DNA of 64,000 nucleotides from Gracilibacillus alcaliphilus (GTDB lineage: Bacteria; Bacillota; Bacilli; Bacillales; Amphibacillaceae), in contig NZ_JAFBFA010000003.1 of the NCBI RefSeq assembly GCF_016909015.1, forward strand, positions 1 to 64,000, written 5' to 3'. Of this stretch, positions 41,063 to 51,065 are shown piece after piece. Numbering within the stretch: position 1 is the stretch's first letter; each line of letters begins with the position of its first letter. Under the pieces are notes generated by a model that was not told the origin of the DNA, did no database searches, and saw only the letters and a program-made list of their open reading frames with translations. The position numbers and the translations under genes were made by a program.

Positions 41063-43078
41063 TTAAGATAACCGCACTTCTACCCATGTCCCATCACTAG
41101 GTATTTCTGCCTCTAGGTTTTGTTCGTTAAAACCATATTTTAATATACCTTTGCCATAGTTTGACTTAACCTTGATTCGATCCTGGTTCATCTGGATCTC
41201 TACCTCTCCTTGATGAATCGGGATTGTTCCTTCAAACCATGCTAATCCACCAAGTTGTGGTTCGATTACAAAGGTTTCATAACCTGCACTTAACGGACGG
41301 ACACCTAAAAAGTATTTACCGATCAAGTAAATCGGACTGGCTCCCCATGCATGACAGAGACTTTTACCATAAGGCATGCCATACATAGCCAGATGTTCAC
41401 GGCCCGATTGCTTAGGATCATATACTTCCCAGAAGCTAGTTGCTCCTAAGTCCAGCATCCCGCCCCAATAATCCAGCATTTCTGATAATACCAATGGCTG
41501 TTCCCCAATTTCACACAAGGCAGCTAGTTCAAAAAAACGCATAAATGGTGTGGTAATTGGCTGTACTTCTTCATTTAACAAAATATTCTCTTTCACACTT
41601 TTTGCTTGAGCAGGCGTTAAATAGCCAAACATCAAAGCAAACATATTCGGATACTTTGTCACTTTCTCCCCTTGCTCACCATCTACACAATGATGAACTA
41701 AGCCGCCTTTTTCTTCATTCCAAAAGGTCATCAGCACTTTTTCTTTTAACAGCGTCGCTTCTTGCACGTATAGATTTTGTCGTTCGCCATCTTTCATCAG
41801 CCCTGCAACCATTGCCATTGCTTCCAGACTTCGGCATAATAGAATCTGAATCGTACTCACTTCGCCACGGTTATCAAGATCCGCCCAATCGACAAATACC
41901 CAGTCTGACTCGATCCCTTCCATCATGCCATTTTCATTTCTTCGATTCAGACAGAAATCCATCAAAGATACCATGTTCTCATATTGACCTTTGACAAATT
42001 CAATATCGCCGCTATACATATAGTAATCATAGATACTCACAAACCAATATAAGCTGTAATCCAGAATCGTATTCAAATGCGATTTGATCGGATCTTTTCC
42101 CCTTAGTGCTATTAACGTTCGTTTCACGGCATCTTGATCAAAGAAACTATAATAATTCATTAAGAACGATTGATAGGAATCTCCCGACCATACCCACCTG
42201 TCTCGCTTAATGCCATCTAAAAAGAATTCTCTTGTATTAAGATGAAAAGTATATAGAGATGTCTCCCAAATCTGATTTAATAAGGCATCTGAACTGTGAA
42301 ACTTACTGCGATAGGCAACTGGCAAATATTCATACTGCATAGAGATATCCCCTATACTTACCTGATTAGAAACAATCTGTACATAACGAAAGGCGCGTGA
42401 TTTCTCTAACGTATATCTTTCTGTATCTTCTGTAATCTGCACCTGATCTATCATGACACAATGTTCATGATCTTCCGCCTCTTCCAACGATTCTCCATAA
42501 TAAATCATGATTTCACCGGATCCCTGTATCTGATCTAATTCGATATATCCAAATGTCTCCTTGCCAAAATCAATCATCAGGCTGTCTGAGCGCTGTTCCA
42601 TAGATACAGGGTGATATGTTTGGGTTGGAAGCCGGTAATTAGCCGGAGTGACAGCTGCCTGATGCAAAGTTGATTTCCAATGCCCCACAGCCTTCCATGT
42701 TTGATCATAACAGGATACCTGCCATTGATGATTGGAATAGACTGTTTTCCCCTCTACATACAAGGCCGGAACAGCTGCTCTATTATATACGGTAATCGTT
42801 ATTTCATGTTTCCCAACAGGTAAGCGAAATGTCCGCTGATTTGTACGATAATTATCCTGACCATCAATAAAAATCGCAAAGTCGCCGTCTGCCGTAATCT
42901 CAATCGTTTCCGAGTGATCCAGTTCATACGTGTATTTGTACATAACCGAGCTATAATGACCATCTAACCGCCAATAGGCTGGATAAATAGCTCCCCTCAT
43001 TTCCCGTTCCACCGATATCTTCTCATGTAACCATAACTCCCAGTCACCAGGGTACCAAATCCAATAGGCTTTACTCAT
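41063..43078 (-). CDS. Alpha-L-rhamnosidase, glycoside hydrolase family 78-like
   Basis: A 671-residue intracellular enzyme. An N-terminal carbohydrate-binding-like beta domain (WIWYPGDWELWLHEK...ADGDFAIFIDGQ) precedes an (alpha/alpha)6 barrel (~290-600) with the catalytic-acid region DGIKRDRWVWSGDSYQSFL. The end has a beta-sandwich. This layout fits the Bac_rhamnosid6H class. The start at 43078 follows GGGGAGTGGGAGAGA; the longer frame overlaps the broken upstream gene. It lies in a decayed operon after a ruined permease and GH43-like gene, yet is itself intact, so it may still serve the rhamnoside pathway encoded at 45-56 kb. Confidence 0.85.
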   Translation of the reverse strand: MSKAYWIWYPGDWELWLHEKISVEREMRGAIYPAYWRLDGHYSSVMYKYTYELDHSETIEITADGDFAIFIDGQDNYRTNQRTFRLPVGKHEITITVYNRAAVPALYVEGKTVYSNHQWQVSCYDQTWKAVGHWKSTLHQAAVTPANYRLPTQTYHPVSMEQRSDSLMIDFGKETFGYIELDQIQGSGEIMIYYGESLEEAEDHEHCVMIDQVQITEDTERYTLEKSRAFRYVQIVSNQVSIGDISMQYEYLPVAYRSKFHSSDALLNQIWETSLYTFHLNTREFFLDGIKRDRWVWSGDSYQSFLMNYYSFFDQDAVKRTLIALRGKDPIKSHLNTILDYSLYWFVSIYDYYMYSGDIEFVKGQYENMVSLMDFCLNRRNENGMMEGIESDWVFVDWADLDNRGEVSTIQILLCRSLEAMAMVAGLMKDGERQNLYVQEATLLKEKVLMTFWNEEKGGLVHHCVDGEQGEKVTKYPNMFALMFGYLTPAQAKSVKENILLNEEVQPITTPFMRFFELAALCEIGEQPLVLSEMLDYWGGMLDLGATSFWEVYDPKQSGREHLAMYGMPYGKSLCHAWGASPIYLIGKYFLGVRPLSAGYETFVIEPQLGGLAWFEGTIPIHQGEVEIQMNQDRIKVKSNYGKGILKYGFNEQNLEAEIPSDGTWVEVRLS

Positions 43079-43110
43079 TCTCTCCCACTCCCCAATCATA
43101 TATTTATACA

Positions 43111-44161
43111 CTATTCATAGTCTTCTACCTTCCATTCATTCGTCCAATCTAAGTATGCCATCTTACCATCAAATCGAAATGGTAACCATACATAATCTGC
43201 TTCAGATGTGTTAACATCAAATTCTGAACCTCTAAGTTCTTCCTTCGTTTCAATATCCGGATTAAAAAGACTCTCAAATATGACTGCTGATTTCTCATAA
43301 GACAGTGATAATGATTCATCTGATATCCACCGATCTGCTAATGCAATGTATAAATCTTTCTTCTTTGGATGCTTGAATATAGAACTAATTTGCGATCGAA
43401 ATGACGTATTAGAAGCGTCATCCACATGAGGATTTCCTAATATTTCAAATGGACCATGATATAATGGTGAACATGCTACTTCAGACGGATTTTGAAAATA
43501 CCCGGTTGTACCCGATGTCACTAAATAGTGTAGACCTTTCCGATAAAAATGCGCTGGTGCCTCGCGAACAAAAGGCGGAAACGGATTTGGAAAGTGTGTC
43601 GAATAATATCCTGTGACATCTGTATAATCATCGGTTAAATCGGCACAAATCAATTCACTGTGAACTCTTTCAAAATAATAATATGCTTTTCCATCAGATG
43701 GATTGACTACTAGATCAAAACTCTCATGCACTCATTCCCAGTGGCTTTAAATCCTTTTTCACTAATTTATAGGGTCCCAAAATATGGTTGGCAACCAATA
43801 CTGTTGATAACTGTGATTCATCTTTTTGCATCACCTTAATCCAACACACATATTTTTTTGTTTGTTGATTATAAATAATATGCGGCCTGTCTAAGAAACT
43901 AGTTGGATGCAATGGTGATGCTTCATCTTCTAACTCTGGCGGAATAATTATACCTTTATCTTCCCAGTTATAGAAATCTTTAGAAGCATAGCAACGCACA
44001 CCCCAATGCCAAATACCACTACCTGGTTTCGATTTTTCTTTGTTCTCCCCGTATCAATAAAAAGTATCATCAACATAAATAATTGATCCTCCATGAGCTT
44101 GGATCCTTTTTCCTTCCGTGTCAAGCCAAACTTGTCCTGGTTTAATTGAATGATATTTCAT
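43111..44161 (-). pseudogene. Broken GH43-like glycosidase gene
   Basis: From ATG 44161, with a GGAGAATAACAAA site, the frame reads MKYHSIKPGQVWLDTEGKR, AHGGSIIYVDDTFY and then TGA, where relatives have Trp (FYWYGENKE). It continues YGENKEKSKPGSGIWHWGV through ASKDFYNWEDKG. Near 43728 a frameshift moves it to ESFDLVVNPSDGKAYYYFE, ending at 43111. The parts together make a ~350-residue five-bladed GH43 enzyme of the exo-galactanase-like subgroups (TSGTTGYFQNP). One nonsense and one frameshift mutation disable it. Read-through of two lesions is unlikely. Confidence 0.85.
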
Positions 44162-44179
44162 TTTGTTATTCTCCTTCAT

Positions 44180-44990
44180 TTATCCTTTTACAGCTCCATC
44201 AGCTAAGCCTCTAATAATATATTTTTGAGTAATCAAGAAAAAGATTAACACAGGTATCATTGTCAACACAGCTGCTGCAAAAGCTAAATTATAATTTGAT
44301 GAGTATTGTCCGAAAAATACATATTGTTTCAAAGGTATGGTCTTTACTGACTCCTCTTGCAAAATAAGCAGTGATACAGTAAATTCATTCCATGTCCATA
44401 AAGCAATTAAAGTAGCTACAACCATTGTTATCGATCTAACCAAAGGCAAGATAATATGGACAAAAATCCGAATAGGACCATATCCATCCATCATCGCTGC
44501 TTCTTCTAATTCTTTTGGCAAACTTCGAATAAAACCTACATATAATAAGACACCAAATGGAAAAAACATAGCCACTAATAACAAGATCAAACCTGTATGT
44601 GTATTAAGCAATGAAAGGTCCCGAAACATACGATATATCGGATAATGGTCTGAAAAGGTAACATCATGGAGGCCAGTAACAATAATTGATACATTCTTAG
44701 TGATTTAATTTGATAATACCGAGCAATAGCGTAGCCAGCTGTCGATGCACAAATTATCACTAACAAAACAGTAGAAACGGTTACAATTATGCTATTGCTA
44801 AAAGATTGAACAATTTTTGCCTGTTCTATTGCATCTGCAAAGTTGGACCACTGAATAGCAGACGGCAAAGCAAAGAAATCAGCTGATGTTTCCTGTGGTG
44901 TCTTAATTGACATCAATAAACTAAGTCCAAATGAAATAAGAAAAACAATCGCAAGCGCATATACCAATATATTAATTAGTATGAATCAAT
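44180..44990 (-). pseudogene. Frameshifted, 5'-truncated MalG-type sugar permease gene
   Basis: The right part (44967 and leftwards) encodes FLISFGLSLLMSIKTPQET to ASMMLPFQTI, then a one-base loss near 44635 shifts the frame. The continuation PIYRMFRDLSLLNTHTGLIL with the EAA loop EEAAMMDGYGPIRIF runs to the stop at 44180. The first ~15-20 residues and any start with ribosome site are missing, since a stop lies just upstream (about 44987). No partner permease or binding protein of this second transporter survives. Confidence 0.85.
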
Positions 44991-45079
44991 CTCTGTCGTC
45001 TCCTTCAAATACTTCATAGCACGACACTTATACCCTGGTCATTGTCTCCCTTTATTGAAACCTGTTTATCTATGTAAAG

Positions 45080-45112
45080 AAAGAGGAGATATATGACATA
45101 CCTCCTCTTTTT
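45080..45112. terminator. Bidirectional hairpin after the first GH78 gene
   Basis: AAAGAGGAG (45080-45088) and CTCCTCTTT (45102-45110) form a 9-bp stem with T-rich flanks on both strands. It lies 15 bases after the GH78 stop and ends the intact rhamnoside operon. Confidence 0.8.
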
Positions 45113-45124
45113 CACCCATCGAAA

Positions 45125-47779
45125 TTAGTTCTCCATTTTATAGGTAAAGGCATATTTCCCTGAAACAAGCGAGACTTCCAGCTGTTGCTCCTGTTCGTTC
45201 ACTTGCTGAATTCCCTCTGCGTGTGTTAATTCTCTGCCATTCTCCCGCACCTGTTCTGCCTTAGTTTTCAATAAAACGACGGTTGCTGTTGTATTAGACG
45301 GAACAGTCACTTCCAAAGAGATGCTGTCATCTGTTTTCTTCCATGCACTTCGAATGGTTCCATAGACAGATTCTAACTTTGCTTCCACCCAGTCTAATCC
45401 ATCCCCTATATGTGGTTTGATCATAAATTGCTTAAATCCAGGCACCTCTTCATCCAGTTCTATACCTGCTACTTTTCGATACAGCCAATCACCAATTGCT
45501 CCATAGGCATAGTGATTAAATGAGTTCATATCTGTACTCCAGAAAGTACCGTCTTCTTTGATGCCATCCCAATGTTCCCAAATCGTGGTAGCACCTTTGG
45601 TAATCTGATAGAGCCAAGATGGATAATCACGTTGGAATAACAGCTTATAGGCCATTTCATTCCATCCATTCTCCGTCAAAACATGGTTCAGATATGGCGT
45701 ACCGACAAACCCTGTTGTCAAATGGCAATCTGTTTCATTCAACAATTGTTTTAATTGTTGAACAGCTTTATTTTTTGACTCTCCTTCTAATAAGTTAAAC
45801 ATTAAGGCAAGTACTTGACCCGTCTGTGTAGATATGTTTAAACTACCGTCTGATAAGACAAACTCATTATGCAAGGCTTCTATGATATGATTTTCTAAAT
45901 CGGCAAAATAGCTATAATCTGCTTCTTTTCCAAGCACTTTGGCTGTTTTCTTCACTAGTGATGTGGAATAAGCATAGAAGGCTGTAGCAATATAAAAGCG
46001 GTCAGTCGCCCCAATATAGCTGTCTGGCTCTGCATCTAATGCAAGCCAATCGCCAAAATGAAAACCTGTATTCCACAGATATGGATGATCACCTTGTGCT
46101 TTCACATACCCAATCCAAGCCTTCATACTCTCGTACTGTTCCTCTAAAATGCGTTTGTCACCATAGGCAATATAGAGAGTCCAAGGGCAAATAACAGCAG
46201 CATCTCCCCATGCTGCTGAATTATATGGATGCTGGTCGGTATTCTCATGCGGCTCATTCATATCAACCAGGACATTTGGAACCACAAACGGTACACTGCC
46301 ATCCTCTAATTGATCTGCTTCCAAATCGCGCAGCCATTTGGTGAAAAACGGAGCAACATTTGCTAAATAACTGGCGGTTCGAATAAACATTTGTGCATCG
46401 CCTGTCCAGCCTAATCGTTCATCACGCTGTGGACAATCTGTGGGCACATCCAGAAAATTCCCCTTTAATCCCCAGACAATATTATGCTGCAACTGATTAA
46501 TCATCGGATCTGAACAGCGAAAATCACCTGTGAATGTCATATCAGAGTGAAGCACTTCTCCGCAAAAATTCTCCGGTTTAAGCTGCCCCTGTTTAAAACC
46601 GATTAACTGTACATAGCGAAAGCCTTGAAAGCTGAAATGCGGCTCAAAGGTCTCTTTTCCATTACCACTAAGAATATATTGATTCGTCTGTTTTGCCGTA
46701 CGCAGATTGGCGGTATAGAAATTGCCATCGTTATCCAAAATTTCGGCATGCTTTAATTCTACTGTTTGCCCTTTCTCTCCTTCTATCTCAAAAGAAACCC
46801 AGCCAACCATATTTTGGCCGAAATCCAACACCACTTCCCCATTTGGTGTCGTGATTAACGCTTGAGGAGCTAGTGTTTCTATTTTTCGAACAGGTTCATT
46901 CTCCTGTGCTTTAATAATGGATGTAGGATGGTCAATGACCTCTGCCCGCTCCCATTCGTTATCTTCAATCCGAGCGTCAATCGTTTCACCATGATAAATT
47001 TCTGAAGTGACAATATTACTTTTCGTTACTTGCCAATCATGGTCTGTTTTTACCACTATTGTCTCACCGTTTTGCAATTCAATATGTAGTTCTGCTAACA
47101 GTGCCAAACGGTCTCCATAGATATCCTTTTTTCCTTGCCAAGCCAAATTCCCTTTGTACCAGCCATTGCCTAATAATCCTGTCCATTTATTTTCCCCCGT
47201 TCGCAATTGATTGGTTACATCATAGGTCTGATATTGCAATCTTTTATGATAACTGGTCCAGCCGGGGGTAAAGTATGCTTGACCTACCCTTCCCCCATTT
47301 AATTGCAATTCATACAATCCTAGTGCTGTTGCATAGATTCGTGCTTGTTTCACTTCTCCATCGAGCATAAAGGTATGTTGGAATTTTGGAATGCTCTCAT
47401 TTTCAGCCTGTTTAGGAGAACTAATCCATTCTGCTGTCCACTCACTAGCATCCAGTAAGCCGGTTTCAAAAAAGGCACTATCCGACCAATCCGATCGCCT
47501 GCCTAGCTGATCCGTTACCTTGACACGAAAATAATAGCGAGTTCGGGATTGGACAGGCAGGGAATCTAATGCCACTAAATGACTTTCATCTGACACTACC
47601 TCATTCGAATCAAATAGAATATCAGTAAAACTAGCCGACAAAGCAACTTGTATACGATAAGACTGCTGCAGGACCCCTTTTTGTTCTGCTTCTAATTTCC
47701 AGCTGATTCGCGGTATGCGAACATCAATACCAATTGGATTAAACTGATATTCTGTACGTAAATTTACTACTTTTACCAT
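45125..47779 (-). CDS. Alpha-L-rhamnosidase, glycoside hydrolase family 78
   Basis: An 884-residue, probably cytoplasmic enzyme that hydrolyses terminal alpha-L-rhamnose. The domain order is typical: N-terminal FN3-like domain (NPIGIDVRIPRISWKLEA...), Bac_rhamnosid_N (ARIYATALGLYELQLNGGRVG), concanavalin-like domain (VLDFGQNMVGWVSFE) and (alpha/alpha)6 barrel. The catalytic stretch is DCPQRDERLGWTGDAQMF, followed by TTIWEHWDGI, and then a C-terminal beta domain. The ribosome site is AAGGAGGTTTTTATT. It follows the two sugar permeases by 18 bases, so the transporter very probably imports rhamnosylated oligosaccharides. Confidence 0.93.
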   Translation of the reverse strand: MVKVVNLRTEYQFNPIGIDVRIPRISWKLEAEQKGVLQQSYRIQVALSASFTDILFDSNEVVSDESHLVALDSLPVQSRTRYYFRVKVTDQLGRRSDWSDSAFFETGLLDASEWTAEWISSPKQAENESIPKFQHTFMLDGEVKQARIYATALGLYELQLNGGRVGQAYFTPGWTSYHKRLQYQTYDVTNQLRTGENKWTGLLGNGWYKGNLAWQGKKDIYGDRLALLAELHIELQNGETIVVKTDHDWQVTKSNIVTSEIYHGETIDARIEDNEWERAEVIDHPTSIIKAQENEPVRKIETLAPQALITTPNGEVVLDFGQNMVGWVSFEIEGEKGQTVELKHAEILDNDGNFYTANLRTAKQTNQYILSGNGKETFEPHFSFQGFRYVQLIGFKQGQLKPENFCGEVLHSDMTFTGDFRCSDPMINQLQHNIVWGLKGNFLDVPTDCPQRDERLGWTGDAQMFIRTASYLANVAPFFTKWLRDLEADQLEDGSVPFVVPNVLVDMNEPHENTDQHPYNSAAWGDAAVICPWTLYIAYGDKRILEEQYESMKAWIGYVKAQGDHPYLWNTGFHFGDWLALDAEPDSYIGATDRFYIATAFYAYSTSLVKKTAKVLGKEADYSYFADLENHIIEALHNEFVLSDGSLNISTQTGQVLALMFNLLEGESKNKAVQQLKQLLNETDCHLTTGFVGTPYLNHVLTENGWNEMAYKLLFQRDYPSWLYQITKGATTIWEHWDGIKEDGTFWSTDMNSFNHYAYGAIGDWLYRKVAGIELDEEVPGFKQFMIKPHIGDGLDWVEAKLESVYGTIRSAWKKTDDSISLEVTVPSNTTATVVLLKTKAEQVRENGRELTHAEGIQQVNEQEQQLEVSLVSGKYAFTYKMEN

Positions 47780-47797
47780 AATAAAAACCTCCTTTTT

Positions 47798-48670
47798 TTA
47801 CCCTTTTACTGCACCTGCTGTCATACCTGCCACAATTTTCTCGCTAAAAATTAAGAATAAAACAAATGGAGGGATTGTAATCAGCAGGATATTGGCAAAG
47901 AGCAAATTCCAATCTGTGCTGTACATACTCATAAAATTATATAATGTTAATTGTACAGTCGCATTTTCCGAACCAGGGAAAAAGTATAGCGGGTGCACGA
48001 AATCATTAAAAATTTGCACTGATTGTAAAATAATAACAGTAGAATGAATTGGTTTTAACAAAGGAAAAATAATCGTTAAAAATAACTTCATACTGCCACA
48101 ACCGTCAATAATTGCTGCCTCATCAATTTCTTTCGGAATACTTGCTATAAACCCTGTATAAAGCACGATACAAAATGGGATAGAAATAGCTACCATCACC
48201 AATATAATTCCAGGAAAAGTCTTAAATAAGTGAAACTGTTCTAACACCCAAATTGTTGGTACAACGGCAGGCGGTATCATTAATCCGGCTAGAAAAGCAG
48301 ATGTTAATAGACCAATTGTTTTTCCTTTTCGCCGCTGGAGAATAAACCCTGCCATAGAACAGATGAGTACTAATATACCTATAGAAACCGCAGTAATAAT
48401 AGTACTATTAATAAATGCAGTGACTAGCATATTATTCCGAACCTGAAATACCTCGACAATATTCTGCCATAACTGTGACTCTGCTGGCCAGGCCAAGGAA
48501 AGCTGGGCTGCTTCTGGCCCTGTCTTCATGGCTGTTACAATAATAAAGTAAAAGGGAACAATAAAAACCAAGATACAGATGAATACCGCTATTACTTCCG
48601 CCAAGATTTGCACCACATGTTTTCTTTGTTTCCCTTGTTTTAACTGTTCTGCTTCAAGTGATTGTGCCAT
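47798..48670 (-). CDS. Carbohydrate ABC permease, MalG type (rhamnoside transporter)
   Basis: A 290-residue CUT1 permease with about six spans and the coupling loop KEIDEAAIIDGCGSMKLFLTIIFPLLKP. Its start shares one base with the stop of the MalF-type permease, so translation is coupled. It lies between that permease and GH78. The N-terminal Gln/Lys-rich stretch (residues 1-22) is cytoplasmic. Substrate inferred from GH78 and from similarity of the whole locus to B. subtilis rhamnogalacturonan transport. Confidence 0.9.
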   Translation of the reverse strand: MAQSLEAEQLKQGKQRKHVVQILAEVIAVFICILVFIVPFYFIIVTAMKTGPEAAQLSLAWPAESQLWQNIVEVFQVRNNMLVTAFINSTIITAVSIGILVLICSMAGFILQRRKGKTIGLLTSAFLAGLMIPPAVVPTIWVLEQFHLFKTFPGIILVMVAISIPFCIVLYTGFIASIPKEIDEAAIIDGCGSMKLFLTIIFPLLKPIHSTVIILQSVQIFNDFVHPLYFFPGSENATVQLTLYNFMSMYSTDWNLLFANILLITIPPFVLFLIFSEKIVAGMTAGAVKG

Positions 48671-49530
48671 TATAGATCTACCTCTTTTCTTGTTAAGAAC
48701 TTAAAGATAGGGTACACAATACAGGCAACTAGAATAAACAACAACACATTCCCAGCTGTTGACAGTCCATAGAATCCTGCCTGATACTGCTTGTAAATAA
48801 TCGAAGCAATTAAATCTGAACTAAAACCTGGTCCTCCGCCTGTCATCGCCCATACTAAATCGAATGTCCGCAATCCGCCAATCAGTGCCAATAAAATAAC
48901 CGCATTAATCGCTGGTTTAGATAATGGCAGTGTAATATGCCAAAAGGCATTGACTGACGTACCGCCATCAATTTGATGAGCCTCATAGTAATCTTTTGGG
49001 ATTGACATCATCCCAGCAATTAGAATAACTGTCGCAATTCCTACGCCTTTCCAGACATCGACTAAAGCTATTGAATAGATAGCTAAATTGGGATTGCCAA
49101 GCCAGTCAGGACCCGTAATGCCAATCAGTTCAAGGGTTCTGTTAATCAAGCCATTGGAAGGATGCATTAACATTTGAAAGGTGATCCCTACAGCTATAGT
49201 ACTAACCAATACAGGAAAAAAAACAGTAGATCGAATAAAACGCTTCGTTTTTATCTTGCTGATTAGGATAACAGCCAGAAATACACCAATAATAACTTTC
49301 AATCCAGCTGTAAGTACGGCAAATATTAGTGTATTCTTGAATCCAATCATTAAAGAGGGTTCCTCAAAAAACATCTTAAAATTGTCGAACCCTATCCATT
49401 CCCATTCCGTCAAGGTCCATCTTGTAAAACTAAAGAAGAAGGAGACAGCAGTTGGATATAGAAACAATAATACATAAATTAAACCTGCTGGCACAATGAG
49501 CCAATAGCTGTAAACTTTATTAACCTTCAT
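48670..49530 (-). CDS. Carbohydrate ABC permease, MalF type (rhamnoside transporter)
   Basis: A 286-residue CUT1 permease with six predicted spans and the EAA loop YEAHQIDGGTSVNAFWHITLPLSKP. The N-terminus SYWLIVPAGLIYVLLFLYPTAVSF is typical of the family. The start lies about 60 bases after the first (proximal) binding-protein stop. It forms the channel with the following MalG-type protein and relies on an ATPase encoded elsewhere. Confidence 0.9.
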   Translation of the reverse strand: MKVNKVYSYWLIVPAGLIYVLLFLYPTAVSFFFSFTRWTLTEWEWIGFDNFKMFFEEPSLMIGFKNTLIFAVLTAGLKVIIGVFLAVILISKIKTKRFIRSTVFFPVLVSTIAVGITFQMLMHPSNGLINRTLELIGITGPDWLGNPNLAIYSIALVDVWKGVGIATVILIAGMMSIPKDYYEAHQIDGGTSVNAFWHITLPLSKPAINAVILLALIGGLRTFDLVWAMTGGGPGFSSDLIASIIYKQYQAGFYGLSTAGNVLLFILVACIVYPIFKFLTRKEVDL

Positions 49531-49590
49531 TTTCTCACCTCATTACACGATAGAATGAAATTTTCATTGATTCAGGGTAGTACTTATCGA

Positions 49591-50889
49591 TCACCAACCT
49601 TCTAAATCTAGTTGTTGGGCTTGTCGGTCTACATCACGATCATATTTTTCGGCAGCTTCCGCCGGGCCGATCATTCCTAACCCTAACTCTACTGTTATTT
49701 GTTCTAAGTTAGGGCCTTTTAATGGAGAAACAAATTCCAATGCAGGAGCTGTTTTTTCTGCTTCCACATACTCATTCATTTCTTCTACTGCTGTAAATGA
49801 ATCCACAGGCAACTCTACACCATCTACCATATAAGGACCATTAGGTTTCACAGCTTCCATATGCTTTTCCACTCCTTCAGGAGAAGCGGCATAGGCCATC
49901 CATTGTTTCGCAGCTTCCATATCTTTTGCCTCTTTATTTAAATAGAATCCACTCGGCAGCCAAAGGGTCATTCCATGCACTTCTGATTCATCACCTGGGA
50001 TACCGAAAAAGCCTATATCATCAATAGTATCAGGATGGTTCTTTTCCAGTTCGGTTAGGGATCCGGTCAAGATAGGGTAATGGGCTGCTTCTCCTGTAGC
50101 CAGCATCTCTAACGCGTTTGTGTGTGAAGTGGAAGAAGCTTCACTATTGTAATAGCCGTTTTCATATAATTCTGCAATTTTCTCAAGTCCTCTCACAGCT
50201 GCTGGCGTATCAACAAACTTCTTTTCATTAGCTGTATACTTTTCTGCAAAATCAGGGTCTTCTAACTGCAGGTTATAATAATCAGCCAGTAAAATGATTT
50301 GTGATGTATGTGTATCTTGATAAGCTGCAACTACTGGCGTGATTTGTGTTGCTTTGATTTTCTCATTATTCTCCATAAATTCTTCCCATGTCTTTGGCGG
50401 TTCTAATTCAAGCTCTTGATAGACTGCTCTGTTGTACAAAATACCGCCGCCCTGACTTGCCTCTGCTGGGATACCATAAATACTTTCATCGTCTGAAACA
50501 ACTTCTTTAAATGTGTCTTGAATGGAATTCATGTAGTCTTCTTCTGACAAGTCAAGAAAGTGTTGACTCGGATTTAAAGCTTGAAATAATGCCCCAGAAT
50601 TATAGAACATAATATCTGTCATCTCCCCTGTTGCCAGCCTAGTTTTGACAACATTGTCTCCTTCTGAGCCGCCTGGCCGAACTTCTATGTCTGTATCAAT
50701 GTTATATTTTTCTTTCACACCTTCTGCAATTGCCTCTGCACCAGCTAAGGCATTCTGTCCGTTATCAATTAGGATGGTGACTGTGCTTCCTTCTGCAGTG
50801 TCCTCCTCATTACTTGACGGATTACCACCGCAAGCTGCCAGAAATGCTAGTACGCATATTAGTAAACTTACAATCTTTTTTCCTCTCAT
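49591..50889 (-). CDS. Sugar-binding lipoprotein, paralogue 1
   Basis: A 432-residue extracellular binding protein. The signal peptide ends in a lipobox LAAC (Cys20). The core begins STVTILIDNGQNALAGAEAIAEGVKEKYNID and ends GPAEAAEKYDRDVDRQAQQLDLEGW. It is strikingly similar along its whole length to the next gene upstream (51066-52385), from which it arose by tandem duplication. The ribosome site is AAGGAGACAGAAGT. Two binding proteins for one permease pair suggest an enlarged substrate range. A stem-loop (50943-50986) separates the two genes. Confidence 0.92.
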   Translation of the reverse strand: MRGKKIVSLLICVLAFLAACGGNPSSNEEDTAEGSTVTILIDNGQNALAGAEAIAEGVKEKYNIDTDIEVRPGGSEGDNVVKTRLATGEMTDIMFYNSGALFQALNPSQHFLDLSEEDYMNSIQDTFKEVVSDDESIYGIPAEASQGGGILYNRAVYQELELEPPKTWEEFMENNEKIKATQITPVVAAYQDTHTSQIILLADYYNLQLEDPDFAEKYTANEKKFVDTPAAVRGLEKIAELYENGYYNSEASSTSHTNALEMLATGEAAHYPILTGSLTELEKNHPDTIDDIGFFGIPGDESEVHGMTLWLPSGFYLNKEAKDMEAAKQWMAYAASPEGVEKHMEAVKPNGPYMVDGVELPVDSFTAVEEMNEYVEAEKTAPALEFVSPLKGPNLEQITVELGLGMIGPAEAAEKYDRDVDRQAQQLDLEGW

Positions 50890-50942
50890 ACTTCTGTCTC
50901 CTTGTTTTGTTCGCGATCATTCTGCAAACTACTCATTTATTT

Positions 50943-50986
50943 CACGATAAGAGGGGTAATCTATCGAATCACTCGCTCTTATCGTG
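50943..50986 (-). promoter_or_regulatory. Stem-loop between the duplicated binding-protein genes
   Basis: CACGATAAGAG (50943-50953) pairs perfectly with CTCTTATCGTG (50976-50986). No U-tract follows, so it may stabilise the upstream binding-protein mRNA or attenuate transcription, tuning the relative amounts of the paralogues. Confidence 0.5.
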
Positions 50987-51065
50987 ATCAGTTGTTATCC
51001 TATCACTGCCATTGGTATGAGAGACATTCCATCAATCTGCTGTATAACATACCTAAAAAATCCGT

